Assembly (NCBI GenBank): GCA_963742725.1
Contig: CAVUMX010000003.1
Location: 1-64,000, forward strand
From: CAVVAL01 sp963742725
Lineage (GTDB): Bacteria; Actinomycetota; Actinomycetes; Mycobacteriales; Cryptosporangiaceae
Length of the DNA: 64,000 nt
Reading direction: 5' to 3'
Shown here: one piece after another, positions 37,454-46,998 of the stretch
Layout: each line of letters opens with the position of its first letter
Position numbering within the stretch: the stretch's first letter is position 1
Made by a program: the position numbers and the translations under genes
The notes under the pieces: generated by a model
What the model was told of the DNA's origin: nothing
Databases searched by the model: none
The model's input: the letters and a program-made list of their open reading frames with translations, nothing else

Positions 37454-38385
37454 TCAGGGGGTGGGGGCCGCGCGGGCGTTGGCGGCCTGGGTTTGCAGGT
37501 TCTTCCGCAGCGTGTCGAGCGCGGCTCCGTTGTCCCGGATAGCGGTCCGCTGGTAGGCGCTCTCTGCCGCCATCCACACGCCCACCAGGTTCACGTTCTG
37601 CTTGCAGTCCACGTCGGCGATGGCGGTGTTGACCTGCTCGGTGCGCTTGGCGGGGTCCTTCCACTTCGGTTGGTCATTGGGCTGCCATGGGTTGAGGTAG
37701 GTGAAGCCCGCGGCGGCCATGCACCGGCTCCACGCAGCGAACACCGTCGTGACACGAGGGTCCGCTCCGCCCAGTAGGAGGAGATCTTGGTCAGCTTGTA
37801 GGCAAGTACCTGATCTGCCTTGGGCGCGCCGGCCTGTAGCGCCCGGTCCGCCTCGCCTGCGCATCCGCCCTTGGGGACAGTCCTGCCGCGAACCGTGCCT
37901 GGCCCGGCGCCGGTGGCCGCCGCCTGCTGCTCCATCGAGGGATCGGTCTCTTCGGGTAAAAGCGGCCGGGGCGCCACCTCGGGGCGATAGCCGCTGATGG
38001 CCGCCTGCCGCGGATCGATCAAGCAGTAGTACCGCGCATGGCGGGGCCTCGCTTTACTCACCGGCTCCGCCGGGACCGGCAGCACGAAACCGAACCTGGC
38101 CATGCACCGGCGGAGTAAAGAATCGCGGCCGCGGTCGACCAGTCGCTGTTGCGTGCCGTCAAGCGAATACTGGTCGATAGGAAAGCTGATCTGCTCGGCA
38201 GACCGAATCACGGCAATGGTGCCCACCGCGGGGGTGGGTGGTGGGGGCGGCGGAGTCGGCTCTTGCGCCGAACCTGTCGGGTGCGGCGGCGGCGCTGACG
38301 GTGCCGCGTACGCAGCGACCACCAGACCAACCATCGCCAAACCCGCCAGCGCCAACAACGCTAGACGTATCCGACCAACTGCCAT
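37454..38385 (-). pseudogene. Exported protein gene broken by one frameshift
   Basis: The frame from 38385 starts MAVGRIRLALLALAGLAMVG (membrane/signal segment) with a Pro-rich linker, and is coherent to KLTKISSYWAE near 37770. From there the other frame continues sensibly as DPRVTTVFAAWSRCMAAAGF to the stop at 37454. The two halves share a repeated R-C-M-A-x-x-G-F element, which supports one original protein of about 310 residues. Either the gene is inactivated or there is a base-calling error. No function recognised; an anchored or secreted protein with paired Cys is likely. Confidence 0.7.
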
Positions 38386-38732
38386 TCCTTGGCTCCATTC
38401 GGTCCGACGAGGTTATTCCAGCGACGATTGATTAGGCCGATGACAGGACTCGATCGGGACGCACCAAGCATGCGGTTCACTGGATTGGCTACTCGTCGTT
38501 ACGTTCGGCCCCAGTAATGTGATTCGTATTCACTAGTCACTTCCTGAGGTTGGAAATGCGTGCCCGAGTACGCCGCGCATTCGCATTAGATGCGGCTACG
38601 CGGTGTTTGACCAGATGCCGTTCAGCGGCACGAGGCCGAACCAGATCCGTGACAATCCAGTTAATGGCACGGATGGCGTCCAGGATTGCCGAGTAGCGCA
38701 TTGCGGAGGGTGTCGGCCGTGCGTGGGCTCCG
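38386..38732. other. Intergenic stretch without a supported gene
   Basis: About 350 bp. A 66-codon minus-strand frame (38537-38737) ends in a basic ARRTRARISNLRK stretch but has no recognisable family or clear ribosome site. I see no intact gene or RNA here. It borders the debris region that follows. Confidence 0.4.
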
Positions 38733-38816
38733 ATCACCCGTCAGGCCGGCAGGCTCGTCCTCAACGACGACCTGAGCACCGAGGAGCTGCGCACCCTGAT
38801 CCCCGATGACCTCTGA
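38733..38816 (+). pseudogene. 3' remnant of a second eccA-like gene
   Basis: The translated segment ITRQAGRLVLNDDLSTEELR, then TLIPDDL and a stop, closely matches the last residues of the EccA at 33509-36841 (ITRQAGRLALHEDPSTEELR, then ALLPDDLGQS). Only about 27 codons remain, and no upstream homology is visible. Confidence 0.8.
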
Positions 38817-38837
38817 AGCACGAGCACGACGCGAACG

Positions 38838-39260
38838 TCAGATGCCGCACTGGCGGTTTCGGTCGGCATGCCAGTACAGCGCCTCGGCGAAGTCGTCGTG
38901 GCTGAAGTCCGGCCAGATGACGTCGCAGAAGTACAGCTCCGACTGGACGGTCTGAAAGGGCAGGAAGCCGGATAGCCGCTGTTCGCACGACGTGCGGATG
39001 ACCAGGTCGGGATCGGGCCGCCAGCCAGTAAACAGGTACCGTGGATCCGCAGTGGCGTCAGCTCACGCTCGATCAGGTCCCGCGTGACGGCTCGGCGCAG
39101 CGGCCAACTCGCCGACGAGCGAGCAGACGGCCGAGACGATCTCCTTGTGCTCGTAGGCGACGGCGACATTGACAACCAGCCCCGGCGTTTCCGCCGTCTG
39201 CTCAGAGATCCGGCGCAGAGCCCGGCGCACCTCGTCGGGCTGGCCGGATTCGGCACCCAC
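38838..39260 (-). pseudogene. Fragmented cis-prenyltransferase (UppS-like)
   Basis: Three minus-strand frames together give the C-terminal half of an undecaprenyl-diphosphate-synthase-like protein: TPGLVVNVAVAYEHKEIV, then RDLIERELTPLRIHG, then DPDLVIRTSCEQRLSGF and SELYFCDVIWPDF to a TGA at 38838. At least two frameshifts are needed and the conserved RTSGEQR motif has Gly changed to Cys. The N-terminal half is missing; homology stops near 39240 where another broken gene begins. Confidence 0.8.
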
Positions 39261-39345
39261 CTGGGGCTCGCGTGTCAGCTCGCCGACGACGTACTCGGTA
39301 CCTGGGGCGACCCCGAAGCGCTGGGCAAGCCCGTGCTCCCATCCG
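39228..39345 (+). pseudogene. Polyprenyl (GGPP-type) synthase fragment
   Basis: The segment HLGLACQLADDVLGTWGDPE followed by ALGKPV matches the region around the second Asp-rich motif of trans-isoprenyl diphosphate synthases (GLAFQLxDDLLGIWGD...TGKP). Only about 40 codons are recognisable and no start is present. It abuts the cis-prenyltransferase remnant in opposite orientation, suggesting a lost terpenoid locus cut by rearrangement. Confidence 0.7.
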
Positions 39346-39553
39346 CAGAGGCGAGCACCACTATTGCCTGGCGCAGCCGGACCACCGAACCGGTGCCGCG
39401 TCGCACGACCTGCTGACGCCGCTGATCCTCATGACCGCTCAGAAGGCTTCTTGCTTGAACTGGATCTGTCACCGGACACGCGTGCCCGACCCGCGACCCG
39501 AACGCGACGACCCGGCCAGTCACCCACCTCCGGACACGTTTCCAGTTAGGGCG

Positions 39554-40612
39554 CTAGTGCCCGACGTGTTGGTTTGCCCATGTGATGGCGACGGTCTGGA
39601 ATATCGGTGTGTTGCGGGCGAGGTTGACGTCGTGGCCCGAGGTCGGCAGGACGAAGGCTTCGAGTTCCGCCGCTGTTCCGTAGTAGGGGCCTTCGGCCGC
39701 GAGGAGGGAGGCGCTGCGGGAGCAGTTGGTGGCGAGGAGGCCGCAGAAAAGGGTGTCCTGACCACCAACGACCACGAGCACGGGGGCTTGGATGTTTCGT
39801 GAGAGCGGGAGCGTCGCGCCGAGCAAGATTCCGTCGGGTACCTCGGTGGTAGCCACGAGATCCTTGGTCTGTTCGTCTACGGCGATCACCTCGGGGACCG
39901 GATCGGTGATGCTGTGGAACAACCCACCACGAGTACCGGGTCGGGTGGTGAGGTAGCCAAGGTCGAGGTTCTGGCCGGCGAACGCGGGGTCGAGCAGAGC
40001 GGGATAAAGGCTTAGCGTTCCGAATGCTAGTGCGACGCGGATGGCATTGATTCGGTGCGTGAGGCCGGTGATGATGACGCCGTCGACGTCGTGGTAGGTC
40101 GCGGATTCGATGATCGAGATTATCGAGCCGAGTGAGTGGCCGACAAGAATGACGTTCGTAAATGGCTGCGCGCCCACCTGTCCCGCGCGGATCGCCTGAA
40201 TGGCCTGATGTACGGTGGCCGCTTCCAGCGTGGCCGTGACGGTGAGGCTCAGTGGATGGCTGCTCGACCCGGTGCCAAGGCGGTCCAAGGCCAGGGTCGC
40301 GTATCCGGCCGCGTTGACTGCCCGTACGTATGAGTACGTGCTTGGTTGGAATGGAAAGTCCCAGTAGATGTTGTTATAGGTGGCGCCAGGGACCAGCACC
40401 TGCACAGTTGTCGCGCCGGCTGGGATACATAGCTCGGCGTGGAGGTGACTGGGCGGGGAGAGCAACCCCAGGCTCACGGGGATCTCGACCGATTCGCAGG
40501 CAACTGATGGATTCGCATGGGCAGTGGACGGCGATCCGAGACAGATGCCGCCCAAGGCAACGGCCGTAAGGGCCGTCACGAACCAGGTGGAGACACTCCG
40601 TTGTGATCTCAC
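39554..40612 (-). CDS. Secreted alpha/beta hydrolase
   Basis: 352 residues from GTG 40612, with GGAGG 7 nt upstream. Signal peptide about 1-33. The nucleophile elbow GHSLG holds Ser160, GGQD supplies a likely acid and TSGHD the likely His near the end, giving a complete Ser-Asp-His set. The oxyanion region is LVPGATYNN. Paired Cys fit an extracellular enzyme. Lipase/esterase-like; substrate unknown. Confidence 0.85.
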   Translation of the reverse strand: MRSQRSVSTWFVTALTAVALGGICLGSPSTAHANPSVACESVEIPVSLGLLSPPSHLHAELCIPAGATTVQVLVPGATYNNIYWDFPFQPSTYSYVRAVNAAGYATLALDRLGTGSSSHPLSLTVTATLEAATVHQAIQAIRAGQVGAQPFTNVILVGHSLGSIISIIESATYHDVDGVIITGLTHRINAIRVALAFGTLSLYPALLDPAFAGQNLDLGYLTTRPGTRGGLFHSITDPVPEVIAVDEQTKDLVATTEVPDGILLGATLPLSRNIQAPVLVVVGGQDTLFCGLLATNCSRSASLLAAEGPYYGTAAELEAFVLPTSGHDVNLARNTPIFQTVAITWANQHVGH

Positions 40613-40969
40613 AATCGCCTCCAGGGCGTGGCGGAGTATGTGATGAACGGATCAACTATGTGCGCCCGAGGCGGGTCTCGCGCTAGTCCGTTCAGCCATT
40701 TCCAAGAGCAGAAAACTCGCCGTCATGCCGCTTAGAAGCTAAATCTCTCTTTTGGTCGAGATAGCGCTGAGGGTCATTGCAGGCAGCTCTGCGACGTGAC
40801 TTTCGAACCCGCACGTTCCAGACAGGATCGGGCCCTTCGGCCCGAACCAGCTCTCGGCACTGGGTAGGGGATGGGTCCGCCAGCAACCGGCCAGCTCTTC
40901 CGAACATGCGCCACGCAAGCACCTGCTGTGACGAGCCTTGGTCGAGTTCGATGGGTGCGCTGGTGAGGC
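40613..40969. other. Intergenic region, no gene seen
   Basis: About 357 bp between the hydrolase start and the end of the regulator at 40970. No coding frame with a ribosome site or family match, and no strong hairpin was found. It probably holds the hydrolase promoter. Confidence 0.4.
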
Positions 40970-43843
40970 TCAGTCGGCGGCTGCGAGCGGGCTGCTTGCG
41001 TCGTGTTGGTGACGGTCGTGTTGGTTGGCGTGGATGGCGATGTCGACGCGGGATCGAGCGCCAAGCTTGGCGAGGATATGGGAGACATGGGTTTGGACGG
41101 TGCGCCGCGATAGGAACATGACGGCGGCGATGTCAGGGTTGGATCGACCTTCGGCGACGAGGGCGGCGACGCGCAGTTCGGTGGGAGTCAGGGCGCCCCA
41201 ACCGGTGGTGGGACGGCGCCGCGGTCCGCGTTGGCCGCGGCGTAGGCCCAGGGGGCGGAGGCGGGCGGAGGCGCGGCGCATGTCGTAGTCGGCGCGCAAA
41301 TCGCCGTAGTGGTCGAGGGCCTCGTCGAGCGCGGCGCGGGCTTCGTCGTGGTCGCCCTGGTCTGCGAGGAGGACCGCGGCGTCTTCCAAGGTGTTCGCGA
41401 GTTCGAGAACCCGTCCGGTGCTGCGATAGCGTTCGGCGGCCGCGAGCAGGGGCTCCGGGTCGCCGTCGAGCAGGCCTTGGCAGTGCTCGGCGGTGGCGAT
41501 CAGGCTGGGTAGCGGCTCCTGCTCGGCGTTCGTGGCGGTGGTGCTGACGACAGTCCGGGCGGTGTCGACATCGCCGGTCGTAAGAGCCAGTCGTGCAACC
41601 GCAGCCAGCCAGGGCCGCCCGTGAATCTCGAGGTCAGCATCCTTTTTCATCAGGCTGCTCTGCTCGGCGAGCGCCAGTCTGTAGTTGCCGTCCCGCTCGG
41701 CGACCAGGGCCCGCGCTCGGCGCAGGTACCGCGTGTATGTCGCTTTGCCGCCTTGCGACAGGTCCTCGCCAGCCACCGAACGAAGCGCGCGGTCGGCGGC
41801 GACGTGATCGTCGCGATGAGCTGCGATCAGCGCGCGCAGCCCAGCGGCGATCAGGCGCAGCGCTGCGTTGCCGGAGTAGCCACTGTCTGCGCTCTCCAGC
41901 TCGACGAGGGCTTCATCCCATTGCCCGGCTAGGAACAGAATTTGTGCGTGCGTCACCCGCTCGGCTTGCAAGCGGGTCCGTGATCCGCCCAGCTCGACCG
42001 CGCGCGTCGCCTCCTGCGATGCGGACAGCGCCTCGGACAGCCGATCCAGGTCCTGCAGCGTCATCGCGCGGTTGAGGAACAGCAGCAGCCGCAGGTCGGT
42101 GGTCTCAGGATGTTCGCCCACAACGGCGAGCCCACGCTCGATGTAGGCCAGGCAACCGGCGTTGTCGTGGTTCGCTTCGCGAGCCAACGCCAGCGCATGA
42201 AGCGCGTATCCGGCCCCGACGCAGTCGCCGAGGCGTTCGGCCTGGGCAAGCGCCGCGCGCGCCGGGGCCTCAGCTTCCTCGTACCGGTCCGGTTGGACGA
42301 GATGCAACGCTTGCAGTGCGCGCAGACGCGCTGACCAGAGGCTGTCGATGCCGGGGTCGGACATCGCATCGGTGCATACGGCGGTTGCCGCCTCCATTTG
42401 CGAGGCACGGCCGAGGACGTAGCTCAGTGTCCAGGCGACCTGCGCTGCCCGCGCCGGATCCTTGGTGTGGGCGAGGATCTGCCGGGCGCGGCGTTCGACC
42501 TCGCCGTCCTGCCCGTCCAACCACGCCGCGGTGATCAATAGTTGACTGAGGTTCTCCCAGCGTGGGTCGTCGGTGGGCAGGCCACCCAACGCCCGATCGG
42601 CCAGCTCGACCGCAGTCCGCGGGGCCCGATACACCAAACGCGGCCCAGCCTCCGCCAGCCAATCCAGAACCCAGCCCTCGGACATACCGAAGGCATCCGT
42701 GCCCGCCAGTAGCTGCTCGGCCACGCGCTCCATCGACGTACCGGTGGCGATCAACGCCTGCGCGGCCTGTAGATGCAACGCTGAGCGCAATCCCGCCGGG
42801 ATCGCCTCACTCAGCGCCTGCCGAATCAGGGCATGGCGGAACACTAGGTGGACGCCGGCCTGCGAGAGAACGCCAGTGGAGAGTCCCTCGTCCACCGCCT
42901 TTACCAACTCCAGCGGGCCGCGCTGAGTGATCGTCCCAAGATCACTCACCGTGAACTCAGGTCCCAGCAGGGCCGCCATCTGCAGCGTCTCGATCGTTTC
43001 TGCTGAGAGGAATTCCAATCGGTCCGCGATTGCCGCGCTCAACGATGTCGGCGGGCGCACGTCTCCGGTAGCGACCTCCGCCACGCCGTTCCGGATCGCC
43101 GCTTGGTCTTCGCGCACCAACGCATCGACGAGTTCCCGCAGGTACAGCGGGTTACCGCCGGCCTGGGCGGCGAGCTGCCGCAGCCCAGGACCTGGTGCCG
43201 CGCCCAGCAGCCGCGCCACCAGTCCCGCGGACTGTTCCGACGTCAACGGCTCCAACCCGAACTGCACCCCACCACCGGCGCGCAGCCCCCGTCGCACCGC
43301 GGCCAACTGCTTATGTCGCGCCACCGACCGGGATGCCGCGATCAGCAGCAACGGCAGCTGGCCCACTGAGCGGACCAGCCGATCCCACACCGCCAGGCTC
43401 GCCTCATCCGCCCACTGCAGGTCATCCACGACCAGTACCACCGGCGCCGCCGCGCACAGCTGATCCACCAAAGCCAGCAACCGCTCCGACGCCGGGGCGA
43501 CCGGATCACTCCCCGCCACACCTGCGCCCGCGCCACACAACAACGCCGCGATGTCCGCCCGCTCCCGATCCTGCGACTCGTCGCTCACCTGCAAGCATTC
43601 CAACAACACCCGCAGCGGAAACCGCTGACTCAACTCGTGCGCCGCCGCGCGAAACAGCTGACATCCGGCCTGCTCCACTCCCGCCAGTGCGGCCTCTAGC
43701 AACGCCGACTTCCCGATCCCCGGCTCGCCTTCCACCCACACCGCCCGGCCACGCCCCGCAGCCACCTCGGCAACCAACTCGTCGAGGCGGGTGAGCTGCT
43801 CATCCCGCCCGACCAACGCAGCGGACTGTGACGTAGACACCAC
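40970..43843 (-). CDS. Large ATP-binding LuxR-family (LAL) regulator
   Basis: 957 residues from GTG 43843. N-terminal AAA/STAND ATPase with Walker A GEPGIGKS (39-46) and Walker B VVLVVDDLQWAD, then a long TPR-like Ala/Leu/Arg-rich middle. A C-terminal LuxR helix-turn-helix follows (LTPTELRVAALVAEGRSNPD...SRRTVQTHVSHILAKLG). Size and order are those of LAL regulators, which commonly activate secondary-metabolism or catabolic genes. Its target is not evident; the hydrolase downstream in the same direction is one candidate. Confidence 0.9.
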   Translation of the reverse strand: MVSTSQSAALVGRDEQLTRLDELVAEVAAGRGRAVWVEGEPGIGKSALLEAALAGVEQAGCQLFRAAAHELSQRFPLRVLLECLQVSDESQDRERADIAALLCGAGAGVAGSDPVAPASERLLALVDQLCAAAPVVLVVDDLQWADEASLAVWDRLVRSVGQLPLLLIAASRSVARHKQLAAVRRGLRAGGGVQFGLEPLTSEQSAGLVARLLGAAPGPGLRQLAAQAGGNPLYLRELVDALVREDQAAIRNGVAEVATGDVRPPTSLSAAIADRLEFLSAETIETLQMAALLGPEFTVSDLGTITQRGPLELVKAVDEGLSTGVLSQAGVHLVFRHALIRQALSEAIPAGLRSALHLQAAQALIATGTSMERVAEQLLAGTDAFGMSEGWVLDWLAEAGPRLVYRAPRTAVELADRALGGLPTDDPRWENLSQLLITAAWLDGQDGEVERRARQILAHTKDPARAAQVAWTLSYVLGRASQMEAATAVCTDAMSDPGIDSLWSARLRALQALHLVQPDRYEEAEAPARAALAQAERLGDCVGAGYALHALALAREANHDNAGCLAYIERGLAVVGEHPETTDLRLLLFLNRAMTLQDLDRLSEALSASQEATRAVELGGSRTRLQAERVTHAQILFLAGQWDEALVELESADSGYSGNAALRLIAAGLRALIAAHRDDHVAADRALRSVAGEDLSQGGKATYTRYLRRARALVAERDGNYRLALAEQSSLMKKDADLEIHGRPWLAAVARLALTTGDVDTARTVVSTTATNAEQEPLPSLIATAEHCQGLLDGDPEPLLAAAERYRSTGRVLELANTLEDAAVLLADQGDHDEARAALDEALDHYGDLRADYDMRRASARLRPLGLRRGQRGPRRRPTTGWGALTPTELRVAALVAEGRSNPDIAAVMFLSRRTVQTHVSHILAKLGARSRVDIAIHANQHDRHQHDASSPLAAAD

Positions 43844-44221
43844 ATGAGCCTAGACGGGCTAGCTGGACGCTGTGGCAGTCGCTACCGCTGGCGCAGGGGA
43901 GCGCGTCCGCGGGGGTCGAAAGTGGACCGTGCCGCCGATTTGGGCACTGCCCTCACCTGCGAATCGGGTCCGATCGTCGGGGTGGGTGGGGTCGCCGTCG
44001 CAGGCGGGTCGCCAGACGCGGCGGTTGAAGCTGGAGCGGCGGAGGTAGGTGCCGTCGGGGGAGGGCCCCTGGACGGTCGATCATCCAGCATCCGACCGGG
44101 GGCCATCAGGAGGAACCGACCTTCGTCGTGTGACGGAGGTCGGTCCCTCCCGGACAGTACTGCCCAGGAGAGATAAGGGTTAGGCGGTACGGGGTCCGTG
44201 GACGCTGGTCCCGGCGGGCTG
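43844..44221. other. Intergenic region with a terminator hairpin
   Basis: The stretch holds the LAL promoter side and, at its right end, the terminator of the minus-strand protease group (44115-44144). A plus-strand frame at 43844-44176 has no family signal or ribosome site and is not called. Confidence 0.4.
44115..44144 (-). terminator. Terminator of the minus-strand protease group
   Basis: ACCGACCTTCGTC GTGT GACGGAGGTCGGT forms a 13-bp stem with one wobble pair, about 78 nt after the stop of the last minus-strand gene (44222). Confidence 0.7.
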
Positions 44222-44596
44222 CTAGTACCCGGCTCGCCGACGCGGGCCTAGCGCGACGTCGGCCGATGCGTCTTCTCTCTGAGCGAGGCTCTGCACGCCT
44301 TGCTGGTGGCTTCCCATCAGGTTCTCGATGTGGAGCTCGGCGTTCTGCTGTGATGAGACCGTGGTCGCATCGGCCGGTTCCTTGCCGGGCCGAGCGGTAC
44401 GCGTGCCGCAGGAAACGGCGCTATCGGTGATGCAGGTCTCGGGGTCGGGAAGGTTGTCGTCCGGGTCGGTGGTCGAATCCATGACGATGCCGCGATCGGT
44501 CGGCTCGTCTGCGTTGGCGAACGTGGTAATGCTGAGCGGGACGTCGGCTACCACGGCCATCGTGGCGATCGGGATGCCTTTCCGGCGGGGTGTCAT
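44222..44596 (-). CDS. Small exported protein, paralogue of the 46511-46963 product
   Basis: 124 residues from ATG 44596. Start MTPRRKGIPIATMAVVADVP and a short hydrophobic stretch lead to FANADE, DRGIVMDSTTDP and a C-x6-C pair (CITDSAVSC). The order FANA - DRxIV - MDTS/T - C...C is shared with the protein encoded at 46511-46963, and MTPRR with the 47166 peptide. The upstream sequence AGGAAGAAGTGATC resembles those in front of the other two. No known family. It ends the group before a terminator. Confidence 0.6.
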   Translation of the reverse strand: MTPRRKGIPIATMAVVADVPLSITTFANADEPTDRGIVMDSTTDPDDNLPDPETCITDSAVSCGTRTARPGKEPADATTVSSQQNAELHIENLMGSHQQGVQSLAQREDASADVALGPRRRAGY

Positions 44597-44682
44597 TGAA
44601 GAGATCACTTCTTCCTGGTGGAGGATGGTCCGGCCCCGGGGCGGGGGGACAGCGCCACACGGGGCCGGACCGGGCTGGCGGG

Positions 44683-44859
44683 TCAGCAGTTCTCGGCGAC
44701 GATCGGCGTGGACATCGGAGTGCTCGTCGTTGTGGCCCTGGCGTCGTCGAAGCACCTGTCCCTAGCGGCGTTCTTGCTGGTCGCGAGGATGACGGCGGCG
44801 CCCGTGGAGAAGGCGAGCACTCCCGCGAGTCCGGCGGCCGGTAGCCAGCGCGGCGACAT
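44683..44859 (-). CDS. 58-residue membrane or secreted peptide coupled to the protease
   Basis: ATG 44859 overlaps the protease stop as TGATG, a classic translational-coupling arrangement. The product begins MSPRWLPAAGLAGVLAFSTG with one hydrophobic segment, then RDRCFDD and a C-terminal ...VAENC. Two Cys remain outside the hydrophobic part. Too short for family assignment; co-translation suggests a role with the protease (inhibitor, chaperone or anchor). Confidence 0.6.
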   Translation of the reverse strand: MSPRWLPAAGLAGVLAFSTGAAVILATSKNAARDRCFDDARATTTSTPMSTPIVAENC

Positions 44860-46451
44860 CACTGGTTCTCGTCGCTCTCGTCGTCACAGGGCGGCAGCGT
44901 CGGGTCGTCGGTCGGCTGCTCGGTGGGCTCCTCAGTTGGTTCCACGGTCGGCTCGTCCGTGGGTTCTTCGGTGGGCTCGTCGGTCGGTTCTTCGGTGGGC
45001 TCGTCCGTGGGTTCCTCGCTCGGTTCCTCCGTTGGCGTCCCGGTCGGCTTGTCGGTGGGTTCTTCGGTGGGCTCGTCGGTCGCAATCGCAGGCCCTTCCC
45101 GAGGTGACGTTGCGGGGTTCGGGGCCGTGGGCGCCTGATGGTTCGCCGCCTCGGAACCATCGCGCAGTCCTTCGGCCGTTGGCGTGCAGGTCGGCTCCGG
45201 CGTCGGATCGTCCTCGGGCGGAGTCGGGGGAGTTCCGCCGCTTGTGCACACCTCGCTGATGAACAGCAACTTGTTCGGGGTGCTTTCGCCGGCGTTGGTG
45301 ACCTTGTCGGACGTGGCGCAGTTCACCAGCGCGGCCTCGACCTCGGCAGGGGTGAGATCCGGCTTCGCGGACAGGACGATTGCGGCGGCCCCGGTGACCA
45401 GCGGTGTCGACATGGACGTTCCGGTGAGTGCGGTCGTCGCCTCGTTGTCGTCGCCAATGGTTGCCGAAACGATGTCCTCGCCAGGAGCGAAGATGTCAAC
45501 GCACTCGCCGGAGTTGGAGAAGTCTGACTTCACGTCGCTGAGTGAGGTGGACCCGACGACGATCGCGCTCTTCACCCGCGATGGCGAGAAGTTGCAGGCG
45601 TCGTCCGCGTCGTTCCCGGCCGCGATGACGAACGTGATCCCGGCGTTGATCGCGGCCTCCACAGCGGCGTCGATCGCGCCGCTCGCAGTGCCGCCGATGC
45701 TCAGGTTCGCGACGGACGGGGTCTCCGCGTTCTGCGTGACGAAGTCGATGGCGTCGAGGATGCCGGCGCTCGAGCCGCTGCCCGTGCAGTCGAGCGCCCG
45801 GACGGCGACTATCTTGGCCGTTTTCGCCGCGCCGAACTCGGTGCCGCCGGCGATTCCCGACACGTGGGTGCCGTGCCCGTTGCAGTCCTGACCCGAGAGC
45901 CCGTCGCCGATGACGTCGGTGCCGACAGTGGCGCGCTCGCCGAAGTCGGTGTGCTCCGCGTTGATGCCCGAGTCGATGACGAACACCGTGACGTCCTCGC
46001 CGGTGGCCGTGAACGTGTATGCCTTGTCGAGCGGCAGGTTCGCCTGGTCGACACGGTCGAGGGCCTGATTGGCAGGGTTCGGCTGCGTCTCGGCTTGGCG
46101 TACCGTGACATTCTGTTCAACAAAGGCCACGCGATCGTCACCGGCTAGGTCCTTTGCCTCTTTCTCGGACATCGCGGCACTGAATCCACGCAGCGCCGTG
46201 CTCCAGACGCCCGCGACGGTCCCGCCGTATTCCTCGGTGAGATCCTGGCTCGTGGACTTGACATCGCGTGACGATACGGCGGCGTCCTGGTAGACGACAA
46301 GGTAACTGTTCGGGATGGCGTCGGGGCCGGCCTGGGAGCGGAACTTGCTTTCGTCCGCGCCGGCGTGCGTCGCGGTTATCACGGCGGCCGCGCCGACAAT
46401 CAGGGCGACTACTCCTATCAGGGCGAGCCTGCGTATCCGATATTGGGACAT
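44859..46451 (-). CDS. Secreted subtilisin (proteinase K-like S8) with TEEPTDEP-repeat tail
   Basis: 530 residues from ATG 46451 (GGAGGAAGTG upstream). Signal segment (about 8-31), inhibitor-I9 propeptide (about 46-118), then a complete S8 triad: Asp160 (VFVIDSG), His193 (NGHGTHVSG), Ser346 (GTSMSTP), plus oxyanion Asn280 (AAGND). After about residue 395 a Thr/Glu/Pro-rich tail contains TEEPTDEP repeats encoded by 12-24-bp DNA repeats, and ends in an acidic DDESDENQ. There is no LPxTG or membrane segment, so it is probably released. It heads a minus-strand group of small exported proteins. Confidence 0.9.
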   Translation of the reverse strand: MSQYRIRRLALIGVVALIVGAAAVITATHAGADESKFRSQAGPDAIPNSYLVVYQDAAVSSRDVKSTSQDLTEEYGGTVAGVWSTALRGFSAAMSEKEAKDLAGDDRVAFVEQNVTVRQAETQPNPANQALDRVDQANLPLDKAYTFTATGEDVTVFVIDSGINAEHTDFGERATVGTDVIGDGLSGQDCNGHGTHVSGIAGGTEFGAAKTAKIVAVRALDCTGSGSSAGILDAIDFVTQNAETPSVANLSIGGTASGAIDAAVEAAINAGITFVIAAGNDADDACNFSPSRVKSAIVVGSTSLSDVKSDFSNSGECVDIFAPGEDIVSATIGDDNEATTALTGTSMSTPLVTGAAAIVLSAKPDLTPAEVEAALVNCATSDKVTNAGESTPNKLLFISEVCTSGGTPPTPPEDDPTPEPTCTPTAEGLRDGSEAANHQAPTAPNPATSPREGPAIATDEPTEEPTDKPTGTPTEEPSEEPTDEPTEEPTDEPTEEPTDEPTVEPTEEPTEQPTDDPTLPPCDDESDENQ

Positions 46452-46510
46452 GGCGTTCAACACTTCCTCCGAATTGAATGTGCCGCTGATGGCGGTGCGC
46501 GGCTGTTGGA

Positions 46511-46963
46511 CTACTGGAAACTGCACTCGCCGGACTTGATCAGCAGGATCTGCTCCGGGCTCACGCCCGTGTACGCGTAGCACAGCGATATCTCCTGCTG
46601 ACCAAGCTCTCCGGGCACGACGTTTTCGGTGACCGGGTCAGTAGCCAAGCTGTCGCCGCTGACATTCACCGAGCCTTCGATGCGGAACTCGACCTCGTCC
46701 CGCGACGAAACCATCACGGTCTTCGTGCCCTGCCCGCCCGCGGTGAGCTCAATGCATTCGTCGGACGGAACACTGCCGGCAACAATGCAGGTCACCGTGC
46801 TGTCCGGGCCAATGGACGTGTCCATGATCCCGACGACGATGCGGCGATCCTTGGTCTCCTCGGCGGCGTCATCGGCGGCGTTGGCGAACGTGGCGACGCC
46901 GAACGGGACCGCGGCCATGGCGACCAGGGTGGCGAACAGAGCGAACTTATAGTGAGAGTTCAC
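46511..46963 (-). CDS. Small exported Cys-containing protein
   Basis: 150 residues from GTG 46963 with GGAAGGAAGTG upstream. Signal peptide about 1-29 (ending ATFANA), mature part with DRRIVVGIMDTSIGPD, two Cys pairs, a beta-rich middle (VMVSSRDEVEFRIEG) and a C-terminal KSGECSFQ. It shares order and motifs with the 44222-44596 product. No known family; extracellular location is likely. Confidence 0.65.
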   Translation of the reverse strand: MNSHYKFALFATLVAMAAVPFGVATFANAADDAAEETKDRRIVVGIMDTSIGPDSTVTCIVAGSVPSDECIELTAGGQGTKTVMVSSRDEVEFRIEGSVNVSGDSLATDPVTENVVPGELGQQEISLCYAYTGVSPEQILLIKSGECSFQ

Positions 46964-46998
46964 GGCTGAATCACTTCCTTCCTGCGGACGGCCGCCAC

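Noticed and set aside
39084..39416. Full 110-codon frame as an intact polyprenyl synthase
   Set aside because: Only about 40 codons show homology; the first half is antisense of the cis-prenyltransferase remnant.
43844..44176. Plus-strand 110-codon frame
   Set aside because: No ribosome site, no family resemblance, and it spans the terminator of the converging group.
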